Part shown: piece by piece, positions 16,578 through 25,044 of the stretch
Numbering within the stretch: position 1 is the stretch's first letter
How the letters are laid out: each line of letters opens with the position of its first letter
Source: Planctomycetota bacterium
GTDB taxonomy: Bacteria; Planctomycetota; Phycisphaerae; Phycisphaerales; UBA1924
NCBI GenBank assembly: GCA_018968885.1
Contig: JAGWZK010000024.1
Span: 1-39,363, forward strand
Direction: 5' to 3'
DNA: 39,363 nucleotides
Notes under the pieces: model-generated
The model's input: the letters and a program-made list of their open reading frames with translations, nothing else
The model's database searches: none
Told to the model about the DNA's origin: nothing
Position numbers and translations under genes: made by a program

Positions 16578-17137
16578 TCGGCCTTGATGGTGGCTGTGGA
16601 AAGATCCATCGCGGCGGCGGTTTCTTCGATACTGAGTCCGGCGAAGTAGCGAAGCATGACGATCTCCACCTGTCGAGGGTCGCGAGCTTGGAGTTGCTGG
16701 AGGGCTTGATCGAGGAGGAGGAGTTCGCCGGCGGAGGTTTCTGTGGGGTCGATGGCGACGGCGTTTTCGTCGAGGGAGGCAGGGCGCTGGCCTGCGCCGT
16801 GCTTGAGGGCTTTGACGCGGCGGGCACGATCTATGAGGATGTGGCGCATGGCGTGAGCAGCGGCGGCGAAAAACTCGCGCCTGCCGCGCCAAGTGGAATT
16901 GCTGCCGATGAGTTTGAGATAGGCCTCGTGGACCAGGGCGGTTGGCTGCAGAGTGTGGCCGGAGGGTTGGTGCTGCATCTGTGCCGCAGCCATGGCACGG
17001 AGTTCGTGATACACGAGGGGAAGTAGTTTCTCGCTGGCGCGCGATTCCCCCGAGACCGCGCGCTCAATGAGCACGCTGACTTGAGTGTGGGCCGGCGAAG
17101 TCGAGTGGCCCCCAGAAATCCCACCCCGGTCGTCCAT
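16319..17137 (-). CDS. ECF-type RNA polymerase sigma factor (TIGR02999-like)
   Basis: Region 2 is [24 protein letters not shown] followed by [14 protein letters not shown] and the basic [21 protein letters not shown], characteristic of the planctomycete/acidobacterial TIGR02999 group. Region 4 is [44 protein letters not shown]. Family members normally end soon after this helix. Here the frame runs about 75 residues further (Ser/Pro-rich), on top of the kinase N-terminus, and this tail is probably not real sigma sequence. The ATG at 17137 is used; TTG 17173 would add 12 residues. The neighbouring WD40 kinase is a usual partner of this sigma group. No anti-sigma factor is evident. Confidence 0.87.
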   Translation of the reverse strand: [272 protein letters not shown]

Positions 17138-17262
17138 GGCAATAGTGTCGCAGGTGTGTGGCAGGCGTGTCAAGTACGTGAGAGGGGATCCATGGCCGAA
17201 GCGCGAGGCGGCCGGAGATTCCCGGTCGTTGGAGGAGCATGCGTGAGGGTTATGGGGCTGAT

Positions 17263-18522
17263 TTACAGCCGTTCGAAACCAGGAAGGTCGCCGACCAGAG
17301 GAAGGCAGTAATCGATGAAGGCCTGTGAGACGTTGTTGTGTCCCTTGATGAATTCGGGGGGCATGTGGCGGGTTTTGGCCGCGATCGCTGAGAGCTCGAC
17401 GCGTCGGTAGGTGCTCAGGTAGGGCATGCCGTTAGTGCCACTGGATTGGCGGACGATGGCGACAGAGCCATCACGCTCTCCGGAGAGTGCGAGTCGTGCG
17501 GCGAAACGACCGCTGCGGCGGGCTTCGACGCTGTCAACAGGAGAGGGATCTGGCCAGCAACGTTGGACATAACCGAATGTGTCGGCGCGAACGCGGGGAG
17601 GTTTGCCACCGGCGGGGGTGAGTTTTTCCTTGAGAAGATCAGAGAGAAGATCGCCGAGTGCACCGGAGCCGGAGAGTTGCACGTTGCCGTGGGCATCGAC
17701 CTGGCCACCCTTGATGAGCTTGGCGGCGATCGGGTTGTGGTCCTTGTCGCTGATGCCCTCACTGACGGCGATGTGGCAGCGGCCCTTCTTGGCGTAGATG
17801 GCTTCGACATCGGCGACGAAGCGATCGGTGTCGAAAGCGACTTCGGGAAGGTAGATGAGTTGGGGTCCGTCGGTGGATTCACCTTCGATGGAAGTGAAGC
17901 GATCATGGCGGCGCGCCAGTGCTGAGGCGGCGGTGAGGAAGCCAGCGTGGCGACCCATGACGACGTTGATCTTGATGCCGGGAAGAGAGATGTTGTCCAT
18001 GAAGTCGGCCATGCAGGCCATGGCGACAAAGCGGGCAGCACTTGGGAAGCCCGGCGTGTGGTCATTCTCCATCAGGTCGTTGTCCACGGTCTTGGGGACG
18101 TGGAAGCAACGCATTTCGTGGCCACTGGAGTTGGCGATTTCATTGACGATGCGGCACGTGTCGGAACTGTCGTTGCCACCGATATAGAAGAAGTAGCGGA
18201 TGTTGTGAGTGCGGCAGGCATCGACGATGCGCTGGCAGTAGTTGGTGTCGGGTTTGTCTCGGGTGCTGCCTAGTCCCGCGGAGGGGGTCATGCCGAGGCG
18301 GTCGAGGCGATCCTGGTGCATGTCGGTCAGGTCGTGAAACTCGCCCTTGGTGAGGCCACGGACACCGTTTTTCATCCCCAGGATGCGATCGACGACTCCA
18401 ACGGCGTGGAGTCCCTGGCGGATGCCTTCGACGACGCCGACGAGGGACTGGTTGATGACGGCGGTAGGTCCGCCGGATTGGCCGATGGCAACGTTGCCTT
18501 TAAGGAGTTGGGAGAGCGGCAT
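17263..18522 (-). CDS. 6-phosphofructokinase, probably pyrophosphate-dependent
   Basis: 419 residues from the ATG at 18522 (CGAGGA 7 nt upstream). The N-terminus reads NVAIGQSGGPTAVINQSLVG, the phosphofructokinase nucleotide/PPi-binding start. Then come YFFYIGGNDSSDT in place of the GGDGS of ATP enzymes, and PKTVDNDL, where the Lys is the PPi-type signature. The fructose-phosphate loop is VMGRHAGFLTAASAL. It would phosphorylate fructose 6-phosphate, reversibly if PPi is the donor. The frame is open to 18702 but the extra 60 residues have no family features and cross the tetR promoter region. It is transcribed alone and is divergent from tetR. Confidence 0.9.
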   Translation of the reverse strand: MPLSQLLKGNVAIGQSGGPTAVINQSLVGVVEGIRQGLHAVGVVDRILGMKNGVRGLTKGEFHDLTDMHQDRLDRLGMTPSAGLGSTRDKPDTNYCQRIVDACRTHNIRYFFYIGGNDSSDTCRIVNEIANSSGHEMRCFHVPKTVDNDLMENDHTPGFPSAARFVAMACMADFMDNISLPGIKINVVMGRHAGFLTAASALARRHDRFTSIEGESTDGPQLIYLPEVAFDTDRFVADVEAIYAKKGRCHIAVSEGISDKDHNPIAAKLIKGGQVDAHGNVQLSGSGALGDLLSDLLKEKLTPAGGKPPRVRADTFGYVQRCWPDPSPVDSVEARRSGRFAARLALSGERDGSVAIVRQSSGTNGMPYLSTYRRVELSAIAAKTRHMPPEFIKGHNNVSQAFIDYCLPLVGDLPGFERL

Positions 18523-18692
18523 ATGCAAATCCTCGGTGAAGCAGGGTGTTCCGGCCGGATTGGGTGAAGAGGTGTCACCTTGGCCCGAGGCCGGGCATCT
18601 ATGAAAAGGGTTGAGTGTAAGTGAGCGAGGCGGCGTTTTGTCGAATTGGATCCGCCTGAGGCACCGAACAAAAAACGGAATGTAACTGGCGT

Positions 18693-18720
18693 TTGAATCC
18701 AACCGTCTGGTCGGTACAGT
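18693..18720 (+). promoter_or_regulatory. efflux operon promoter with embedded TetR-type operator
   Basis: TTGAAT (18693-18698), a 16-bp spacer and TACAGT (18715-18720). The spacer contains ACCGTCTGGTCGGT (18702-18715), an inverted repeat of ACCG/CGGT half-sites similar to the operators of many TetR-family repressors. A transcript would start at about 18726-18727, on or next to the ATG of the tetR gene, giving a leaderless or nearly leaderless message. The arrangement fits autorepression of the tetR-hlyD-RND operon. Confidence 0.5.
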
Positions 18721-18725
18721 GCGCC

Positions 18726-19358
18726 ATGGGAGAATCCCCGGTTTCGCAAGTCAGATCGTGTCGGGACGTGGTGTTGGACGCCACGGAGGCGGTGATTTTG
18801 GAGGAGGGGATCGCGGCGCTGACATTGGAGGCGGTGGCGAATCGGGCGGGGGTTTCCAAAGGTGGGCTCTTGTACCACTACCCGAGCAAGGACAAATTGG
18901 TGGAGGCGCTGGTGAGACGGTGTGTGGAGAGTTGGGAAGAGGAGCATGTTGAGGCGATTGCGAAGATGCCGCCCGGCGCGGGGCGGACGTTGAAGGCGTT
19001 GCTTGCATGCTGCATGGGGACTCCGGAGGCGTGGAGCGAGGCGGAGCGGCGGTCGAGCGTGGTGTTGATGGCTGCGCTTTCGCACAACCCGGCGCTGATC
19101 AAGCCCTTGCGCCAATCGCTGGAGGGGCTTTTTGAAAAGCTGAAGGATGATGGAGTGGCAGTGCCGGTGGCCGAGATGGTGATCCTGGCTATGCATGGGC
19201 TGCGGTTTGAGTGGATGTTCGGTTTGCAGGATGTGACGCCCGAACGGATTGAGAGAGTGAGATCGATGCTGGCGTGGTGTGTGGAGGCGGGGGAGATACA
19301 TGAAGGCAGCGCATCTGGCACCAGGCATCAGGCACCAGAAGAGGCAAAAACCAAATAG
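18726..19358 (+). CDS. TetR family transcriptional repressor of the efflux operon
   Basis: 210 residues from ATG 18726. The N-terminal DNA-binding domain is textbook TetR: VVLDATEAVILEEGIAALTLEAVANRAGVSKGGLLYHYPSKDKLVEALV, here with helix-turn-helix around residues 32-52. The C-terminal helical domain (from about residue 65) would bind the inducer and dimerise; VSKGGLLYHYPSK is typical of the AcrR/TetR_C_36-like group. It is first in an operon with an RND adaptor and pump, and an ACCG/CGGT operator lies 11 bp upstream of its start. The last 16 residues (GTRHQAPEEAKTK) are encoded by a short intergenic repeat and are probably not part of the original protein. Confidence 0.92.
   Translation: MGESPVSQVRSCRDVVLDATEAVILEEGIAALTLEAVANRAGVSKGGLLYHYPSKDKLVEALVRRCVESWEEEHVEAIAKMPPGAGRTLKALLACCMGTPEAWSEAERRSSVVLMAALSHNPALIKPLRQSLEGLFEKLKDDGVAVPVAEMVILAMHGLRFEWMFGLQDVTPERIERVRSMLAWCVEAGEIHEGSASGTRHQAPEEAKTK
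19317..19338 (+). repeat. short interspersed repeat inside the tetR 3' end (copy 2)
   Basis: GGCACCAGGCATCAGG plus a further CACCAG occupies 19317-19338. It differs at only 2 of 22 positions from the copy at 20606-20627 in the next gene's 3' end. Both are read in the same frame as GTRHQA just before the stop codon. Confidence 0.65.
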
Positions 19359-19408
19359 CAAATGACGAATGGCGTCGTGACGGAGCTGGGTGAAGGAAGG
19401 GATGAACC

Positions 19409-20647
19409 ATGGATAAGAAGACGATTGTGGCTGGCGTGGCGGTTCTGGGGACGTTGGCTGCGACGGCGCTGGGGTTGCGGTATTGGAAGGGGAGAGCCGC
19501 GGGTGCTCCGCCGGGTGGCGACTTTGAGGTGTTTGAAACGGTGCAGGTGGTGACTGCATCGACGACGAAGTGGCGGCCGAGCGCAGACCTTTCGGGGACG
19601 GTGATTGCGCTGCAATCGGTGACACTGGCCAATGAGGTGGCGGGGCTGGTCAAGGAAGTGAATTTCAAATCAGGCGAGGTGGTGGAAGAGGGACAGACGC
19701 TGCTGGTGCTGGACACCTCTACGGAAGCCGCGGAGTTGGAGGCGGCAGAGGCAACGGTGAAAGCGGCAGAGGCGGGGATTCGCGTGGTGGAGGCGAACAT
19801 CAGGTTTGCCGAGGCAAATCTGAAGCGCATTACAGAGGCCCTGGCGCTGAAGGCAAGTACCGAGACGGATATTGATCAGGCGCGGGCAGCGCTGGATGCA
19901 CAGCGGGCGACCATGGAACGCTCGGTTGCCGAGCGCGATCAAGCCAAGGCACGGGTGTTGCAGATTCGTACGCTGATCGCCAAGAAGACGCTGAAGGCGC
20001 CATTCAAGGCGACGGCGGGGATTCGCACTATTCATCCGGGGCAGTATCTGATGGAGGGGACGAGTGTGGTGGGGTTGCAGATGGTGTCGGACCGGATTTA
20101 TCTGGATTTCGCCCTGCCGCAAGATCAGGCGGATCGTGTGAAGCCGGGTGATGTGGTGATGGCATCGGCACCGGCGGTGAGCAAGGCGCCACTTCGGATC
20201 GAGGTGGTGGCGATTGATGCGACGGCGGATGTGAATACGCGGAATGTGCGGATTCGCTCGGTGGTGCCGAACCCGGAAGGGAGACTGCGGCCGGGGATGT
20301 TTGTGGATGTGAACGTGGCGGTTGATCCGATGCAGGATTATACGGTGGTGCCGACGACAGCGGTGCGGCGGGCGTCGTATGGCGATCACGTGTTTGTGGT
20401 GAAGCCGGATGAGAAGGATGAGAAGAAGCTGCGAGCGCATCAGCAATTCATCACGTTGGGAGCGGCGGTGGGTGGTGAGACGATTGTGCTGAAAGGACTG
20501 AAGCCGGGTGATCGGATCGCGGCGGTGGGGAGTTTCAAGTTGCGTGAGGGCGTGATGGTGATGGAGGGGGGCGGGGAAGCCGCGAATGGCCAGGGAGAGG
20601 CACCGGGCACCAGGCATCAGGCCTCAGAGAATGCAGCAGCGAAATAG
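19409..20647 (+). CDS. RND efflux periplasmic adaptor (membrane fusion protein, HlyD/AcrA family)
   Basis: 412 residues. It has one N-terminal membrane anchor (KKTIVAGVAVLGTLAATALGL), then a beta-barrel/lipoyl half (VAGLVKEVNFKSGEVVEEGQTLLVLDT) and a long alpha-hairpin (about 105-190, Ala/Glu-rich coiled coil). The second lipoyl half (LKAPFKATAGIRTIHPGQYL) and C-terminal barrel (LRPGMFVDVNVAV, VPTTAVRR) follow. It links the inner-membrane pump to an outer-membrane channel, which is not encoded nearby. GAAGGAAGGG lies upstream of the ATG at 19409. The gene is 50 bp after tetR and 197 bp before the pump. Its C-terminus reads EAPGTRHQASENAAAK, where GTRHQA comes from the interspersed repeat at 20606-20627. 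Confidence 0.93.
   Translation: MDKKTIVAGVAVLGTLAATALGLRYWKGRAAGAPPGGDFEVFETVQVVTASTTKWRPSADLSGTVIALQSVTLANEVAGLVKEVNFKSGEVVEEGQTLLVLDTSTEAAELEAAEATVKAAEAGIRVVEANIRFAEANLKRITEALALKASTETDIDQARAALDAQRATMERSVAERDQAKARVLQIRTLIAKKTLKAPFKATAGIRTIHPGQYLMEGTSVVGLQMVSDRIYLDFALPQDQADRVKPGDVVMASAPAVSKAPLRIEVVAIDATADVNTRNVRIRSVVPNPEGRLRPGMFVDVNVAVDPMQDYTVVPTTAVRRASYGDHVFVVKPDEKDEKKLRAHQQFITLGAAVGGETIVLKGLKPGDRIAAVGSFKLREGVMVMEGGGEAANGQGEAPGTRHQASENAAAK
20606..20627 (+). repeat. short interspersed repeat inside the hlyD 3' end (copy 3)
   Basis: GGCACCAGGCATCAGG followed by CCTCAG at 20606-20627 is near-identical to the tetR copy at 19317-19338 and in the same reading frame. A diverged fourth copy (GGCCTGGCATCAGGCATTAG) lies at about 20707-20726, downstream of the gene. 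Confidence 0.65.
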
Positions 20648-20844
20648 CAATTGGCAGATAGCCAGAGGCAAAGCACTGGGCAGTAGCGGAGCCGCACAAG
20701 GCCAACGGCCTGGCATCAGGCATTAGGAATGGCATCGAGAAGAAATGGCAACGTGGCAACCTGACAAAGAGAGGGCACTAGTCACTTGGCATTTGGTACG
20801 AGGGGAACGCAGAAGCAGTAGTGGCGGCTTGACGGAGTGATGGC
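20648..20844 (+). other. repeat-derived spacer between adaptor and pump genes
   Basis: This 197-bp gap between hlyD and the pump is unusually long for an operon and has no gene. It contains a diverged copy of the ACCAGGCATCAGG repeat (about 20707-20727) and loose tandem variants of TGGCA-type words (TTGGCAGATAGCCAG, GGCAACGTGGCAACC, CACTTGGCATTTGG). No terminator or second promoter is convincing. The segment looks like accumulated repeat debris. Confidence 0.4.
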
Positions 20845-23800
20845 ATGTTGACCAAGAGCTTTACGGACATTTTCATTCGCAAGCCGGTGCTGGCGATTGT
20901 GGTGAACCTGATCATTCTGGCGGTGGGGTGGCGGGCGATCAGCGGGTTGCCGGTGCGGCAGTATCCGAGGCTGGAATCCAGTTCGATCGTGATCAACACG
21001 GCGTACATCGGGGCAAGTGCTGAGACGGTGCGCGGGTTTATCACCACGCCGATCGAGAAGGCAGTTTCGGCGATCGATGGCATCGACTACATCGAGAGCA
21101 ACTCGACGGCGGGGATGTCGATGATCACGGTGCGGCTGCGGCTTAATCACCCGAGCAATGCGGCGCTTGCAGAGATTTCGGCGCGATTGAATCAGGTGCG
21201 CAGTGAATTGCCTGCTGAGGCAGAGTCGCCGGTGATTGATATTCAGCGTACGGATAAGCCGTATGCGACGTTTTACCTGAGCTTTACCAGTCAATCTTTG
21301 TCGCTGACGCAGTTGAACGACTTTCTGGTGAGGAATGTGCAGCCGGAACTGCAGACGCTGCCGGGGGTGCAGCGCGTGGGTGTGGAAGGGCCGCGCGATT
21401 ATGCGATGCGGGTGTGGCTGGATGCGGCGCGAATGGATGCACTGGACATTTCGCCTCAGGAGGTGTGGGATGCGCTGGGGAGGAACAACTTTCTGGCGGC
21501 GGTGGGGCGGAGCAAGGGCGCGGATGTGCAGGTGGACCTGCTGACGAACACGGACTTGCGCACGGCTGAGGAATTCAAGCGATTGATCGTGAGAGAGCGG
21601 AATGGGACGATCACGCGGCTGAGTGATGTCGCGGCGGTGGAATTGGGGAGTGAGGAGCCGCAGGGTCAGGCGGGGTTTAATGGTGTGCCAGCGATGTATC
21701 TGTCGGTGTGGCCATTGCCGAGCGCCAATGAGCTGGATGTGGCGGCAGCGCTGAAAGCGCGGATGAAGAGTGTGGAGCCGACGCTGCCAGCGGGAATCGA
21801 GATGCGGCTGGCGTACGACGGAACGTATTACATGGAGAATGCGCTCAAGGAGATCACCAAGACGCTGATGGAGACGATCGGGATCGTGGGGTTGGTGGTG
21901 TTCTTTTTCATGGGGTCTTTCCGCACGGTGCTGGTGCCCCTGATTGCCATGCCGGTGTCGCTGGTGGGGGCGTGTATCGCCATGGTGATCTTTGGATTCT
22001 CGCTGAATCTGCTCACGATTCTGGCGGTTGTACTGGCGGTGGGATTGGTGGTCGATGATGCAATCGTGATGGTGGAGAATGTGGAGCGGCACATTCGCGA
22101 AGGGAAGGGAAGAATCGAGGCGGCGCTGATCGGAGCGAGAGAGTTGTTTGCGCCGGTGATCTCGATGACGATCACTCTCGCCGCGGTGTATACGCCCATC
22201 GGCTTTCAGACCGGATTGACGGGAATGCTGTTCAGAGAGTTTGCGTTCACGCTGGCGGCGGCGGTGGTGGTGTCGGGCGTGGTGGCGGTGACGCTGTCGC
22301 CGATCATGAGCGCGTATCTGGTCCCTGCGACCGGGAAGGAATCGTGGTTTTCCAAGTTGGTGAACCGCGTGTTTGACAAGGTGCGTGCGGTGTATGCGTC
22401 GATGTTGTCGGTGACGCGGAACCTGCGGTGGACGATGGCGCTGGCGGCGGTGCTGATCGCAGCGGGGGCGTATCCGTTATATACGCAGTCGCGGAGTGAA
22501 CTGGCACCGACGGAGGATGAAGGGATCATTTTCACGGTGGTGCAGAGTTCGCCGGATTCATCGCTGAATTTCACGCTGCGCGGATTTGATGATGTTGCCA
22601 CGCACTTTTTATCAATTCCGGAGACCAGGTTCTTCTTTCAGGTAGCGCAGGTGACCGGAGGGTTTGGAGGCATTCAGACCAAGAACTGGGATGAGCGCGA
22701 GAGAACCACACGCGACATTCTGAATCAGGATGCGTTTCCCAAGTTGATGACGGTGGCTGGCGTGCGGGCATTCCCAGCGTTGCCGGCACCTTTGCCGGGG
22801 GCGGGGCAGTTTGATGTGGAGTTCATCGTCACCAGCACGCAGAGTGCTGAGCAGATGGCGCAGTATGCGGGGCAACTGGTGGGGGCGGCGTTTGGGAGCA
22901 AGAAGTTCCTGTTTGCGGATACGGATCTGAAAATCGATCTGCCACAGGCGCGCATCGTGATTGACAAGCAGAAAGTGGCGGATCTGGGGCTGGATCTGGC
23001 GACTGTGGGGCGGGATCTGTCGATCATGCTGGCGGGCGGATATGTGAATCGATTCAACCTGGATGGGCGGTCGTACAAGGTGATTCCGCAGATGGCGGAG
23101 GGGAACCGGCAGACGCCGGATCAGTTGTTGAATCTGAAGGTGAGAACGGCATCCGGTGGGTTGGTTTCGGTGTCGAGCTTTGTGACGATTGAGACTGAGA
23201 CGGCTCCAAGATCGCTGACGCGGTTTCAGCAACGGAACAGTTTCAAGGTGTATGGCGGTGTCGCGCCTGGCGTGACCAAGGAGGAGGCGTTGACGGCGCT
23301 GGAGGAAGCGGCCAAGGGAATTCTGCCACCGGGGTACACGTATGACTACGCCGGTGAATCGCGGCAGATTCGCACTGAGGGGTCTTCACTGGCGGTAACG
23401 CTGGGCTTTGCGCTGATTCTGATCTATCTGGTGCTGGCAGCGCAGTTCTCGAGCTTTAGAGATCCGCTGATTGTGCTCTTGGGTTCGGTACCGTTGGCGA
23501 TCTCCGGCGCGCTGATCTTCACCTATCTGGATCTGACCACAGTCAACATTTACAGCCAGGTGGGGTTGATCACGCTCGTGGGACTGGTCGCCAAGAACGG
23601 CATCCTGATCGTGGAATTTGCCAATCACCTTCAAGAGCAAGGAATGAGCAAGTCCGCGGCAGTGCGCGAGGCGAGCATCACCCGCCTGCGGCCGATTCTG
23701 ATGACGTCGGCGGCGACGGTGTTCGGACACTTCCCGCTGGTGCTGGTGACCGGCGCGGGTGCTGAGGCCCGCAACAGCATCGGAATCGTGCTGGTGAGCG

Positions 23801-23967
23801 GCATGACGATCAGCACGCTCTTCACCTTGTTTGTGGTGCCGAGCATCTATGTGCTGCTGGCGGCAGAGCACAAGAAGGAAGGGGTTGAAGGTGAACCTGC
23901 AGCGACGAAGTACCCGGAGACAGAGCGTCCGGGTGGCGTGGTGACCGGACCCGTATTGGCTGGTTGA
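20845..23967 (+). CDS. RND family multidrug efflux permease (AcrB/MexB-like)
   Basis: 1040 residues, full length for an HAE-type RND pump. The N-terminus MLTKSFTDIFIRKPVLAIVV gives the first transmembrane helix. The large periplasmic loop follows (IEKAVSAIDGIDYIESNS is typical of the porter domain). The proton-relay pair lies at about D404-D405 in VGLVVDDAIVMVENVERH. The second half repeats the fold with FALILIYLVLAAQFSSFRDPLI and VGLVAKNGILIVEFANH. It would export hydrophobic or amphiphilic compounds using the proton gradient with the upstream adaptor. An outer-membrane TolC-like factor is absent from the operon. The last 30 residues are low-complexity. Its stop is only 9 bp from the convergent TerC gene. 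Confidence 0.95.
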   Translation: MLTKSFTDIFIRKPVLAIVVNLIILAVGWRAISGLPVRQYPRLESSSIVINTAYIGASAETVRGFITTPIEKAVSAIDGIDYIESNSTAGMSMITVRLRLNHPSNAALAEISARLNQVRSELPAEAESPVIDIQRTDKPYATFYLSFTSQSLSLTQLNDFLVRNVQPELQTLPGVQRVGVEGPRDYAMRVWLDAARMDALDISPQEVWDALGRNNFLAAVGRSKGADVQVDLLTNTDLRTAEEFKRLIVRERNGTITRLSDVAAVELGSEEPQGQAGFNGVPAMYLSVWPLPSANELDVAAALKARMKSVEPTLPAGIEMRLAYDGTYYMENALKEITKTLMETIGIVGLVVFFFMGSFRTVLVPLIAMPVSLVGACIAMVIFGFSLNLLTILAVVLAVGLVVDDAIVMVENVERHIREGKGRIEAALIGARELFAPVISMTITLAAVYTPIGFQTGLTGMLFREFAFTLAAAVVVSGVVAVTLSPIMSAYLVPATGKESWFSKLVNRVFDKVRAVYASMLSVTRNLRWTMALAAVLIAAGAYPLYTQSRSELAPTEDEGIIFTVVQSSPDSSLNFTLRGFDDVATHFLSIPETRFFFQVAQVTGGFGGIQTKNWDERERTTRDILNQDAFPKLMTVAGVRAFPALPAPLPGAGQFDVEFIVTSTQSAEQMAQYAGQLVGAAFGSKKFLFADTDLKIDLPQARIVIDKQKVADLGLDLATVGRDLSIMLAGGYVNRFNLDGRSYKVIPQMAEGNRQTPDQLLNLKVRTASGGLVSVSSFVTIETETAPRSLTRFQQRNSFKVYGGVAPGVTKEEALTALEEAAKGILPPGYTYDYAGESRQIRTEGSSLAVTLGFALILIYLVLAAQFSSFRDPLIVLLGSVPLAISGALIFTYLDLTTVNIYSQVGLITLVGLVAKNGILIVEFANHLQEQGMSKSAAVREASITRLRPILMTSAATVFGHFPLVLVTGAGAEARNSIGIVLVSGMTISTLFTLFVVPSIYVLLAAEHKKEGVEGEPAATKYPETERPGGVVTGPVLAG

Positions 23968-23976
23968 TCTCGCAAG

Positions 23977-25023
23977 TCAGATGGCTTTGGGCTTGGGCTT
24001 GAACATCAAGCTGGCGGCGACTCCGATGAGCAAAAGGCCAATGACGATACCGAGCGAGAGCGTGGTATCGATCTTGTAATGCGAGTGCAGCAGCATCTTC
24101 ACAGAGATGAAGGCGAGAATGGCAGCGAGGGAGTATTTGAGGAAGCGGAAAGCATCCATCGCGGCGGAGAGGGCAAAGTAGAGCGACCGCAGGCCGAGGA
24201 TCGCAAAAAGATTACTGGTGAGGGCCAGGAACGAATCGTTGGTGATGGCGACGACGGCGGGGATGGAGTCGACTGCAAAGCCAAGGTCTGCCGCCTCAAT
24301 CATCAGAAGTGCGACGGCCAGCGGTGTCAGGGCGCGGCGGCCATTTTCCATGATTGTGAATTTTTCACCATCGAGGCGATCGCTGATCGGATAGACCTTG
24401 GAAGCAAGGCGAACCACCCAACTGCGTTCGGTGGCGACCGATTGGGCGGCGGGGCCGGGTGTGCCACCCAGGTCTTCCGAGACTTCGGCTGGGATGGTGT
24501 CTTCCGGTCCGTCCGCATCACCACGGAGCATTTTGAAGGAAGCCCAGAGGAGAAGGACTCCAAAGACGTACATGATCCACTCGTACTTCTGGACCAGTTC
24601 GACACCGGCGACGATGAGGACCGCGCGCATGACAGCAGCGCCGAGAATGCCCCAGAAGAGAACGCGGTGCTGCGAACCGGCGGGGATCTTCATCGTGGTG
24701 AAGATGACGGCGATGACAAACAGGTTGTCGACGCTGAGGGCGTATTCGACAACCCAGCCGGTGAGATAGGTGATGGCGGCTTGCTTGCCGGAGGTAGCGG
24801 CGATTTCGCCACTCGCTTCGCCTAGTCCGCCAATGTGATTTTCGTAGAGGTAGTAGACGACTGGGACAAAGGCCAGCGCGACGCCGATCCAGACGGCGGT
24901 GCGTCGGAGAGCGCTCTTGACACCAATGACGTGGTTCTTCTGCTTGGCAAAGAGGCCAAGATCAGCGAGAACCAGAAAGGTGAAGAGAACTCCGAAACCG
25001 ATCCAGATGAGGGCAGGGGTCAT
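23977..25023 (-). CDS. TerC family integral membrane protein (second of tandem pair)
   Basis: 348 residues with 8-9 predicted membrane helices. TerC signatures are the YALSVDNLFVIAVIF helix with its intramembrane Asp, HRVLFWGILGAAVMRAVLIVAG, the second acidic helix LMIEAADLGFAVDSIPAVVAIT, and FAILGLRSLYFALS. TerC/Alx/MeeF-type proteins are implicated in Mn2+ export and metal loading of secreted enzymes. It starts 21 bp after the stop of another terC gene and is presumably controlled by the same riboswitch. A hydrophilic loop of about 60 residues (GDADGPEDTIPAEVSEDLGG) separates the halves. Confidence 0.92.
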   Translation of the reverse strand: MTPALIWIGFGVLFTFLVLADLGLFAKQKNHVIGVKSALRRTAVWIGVALAFVPVVYYLYENHIGGLGEASGEIAATSGKQAAITYLTGWVVEYALSVDNLFVIAVIFTTMKIPAGSQHRVLFWGILGAAVMRAVLIVAGVELVQKYEWIMYVFGVLLLWASFKMLRGDADGPEDTIPAEVSEDLGGTPGPAAQSVATERSWVVRLASKVYPISDRLDGEKFTIMENGRRALTPLAVALLMIEAADLGFAVDSIPAVVAITNDSFLALTSNLFAILGLRSLYFALSAAMDAFRFLKYSLAAILAFISVKMLLHSHYKIDTTLSLGIVIGLLLIGVAASLMFKPKPKAI

Positions 25024-25044
25024 GCTGGGAGAGGGTACTCCGGG

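Noticed and set aside
18523..18702. N-terminal extension of phosphofructokinase
   Set aside because: The extra residues have no family character and the internal ATG at 18522 has a good ribosome site.
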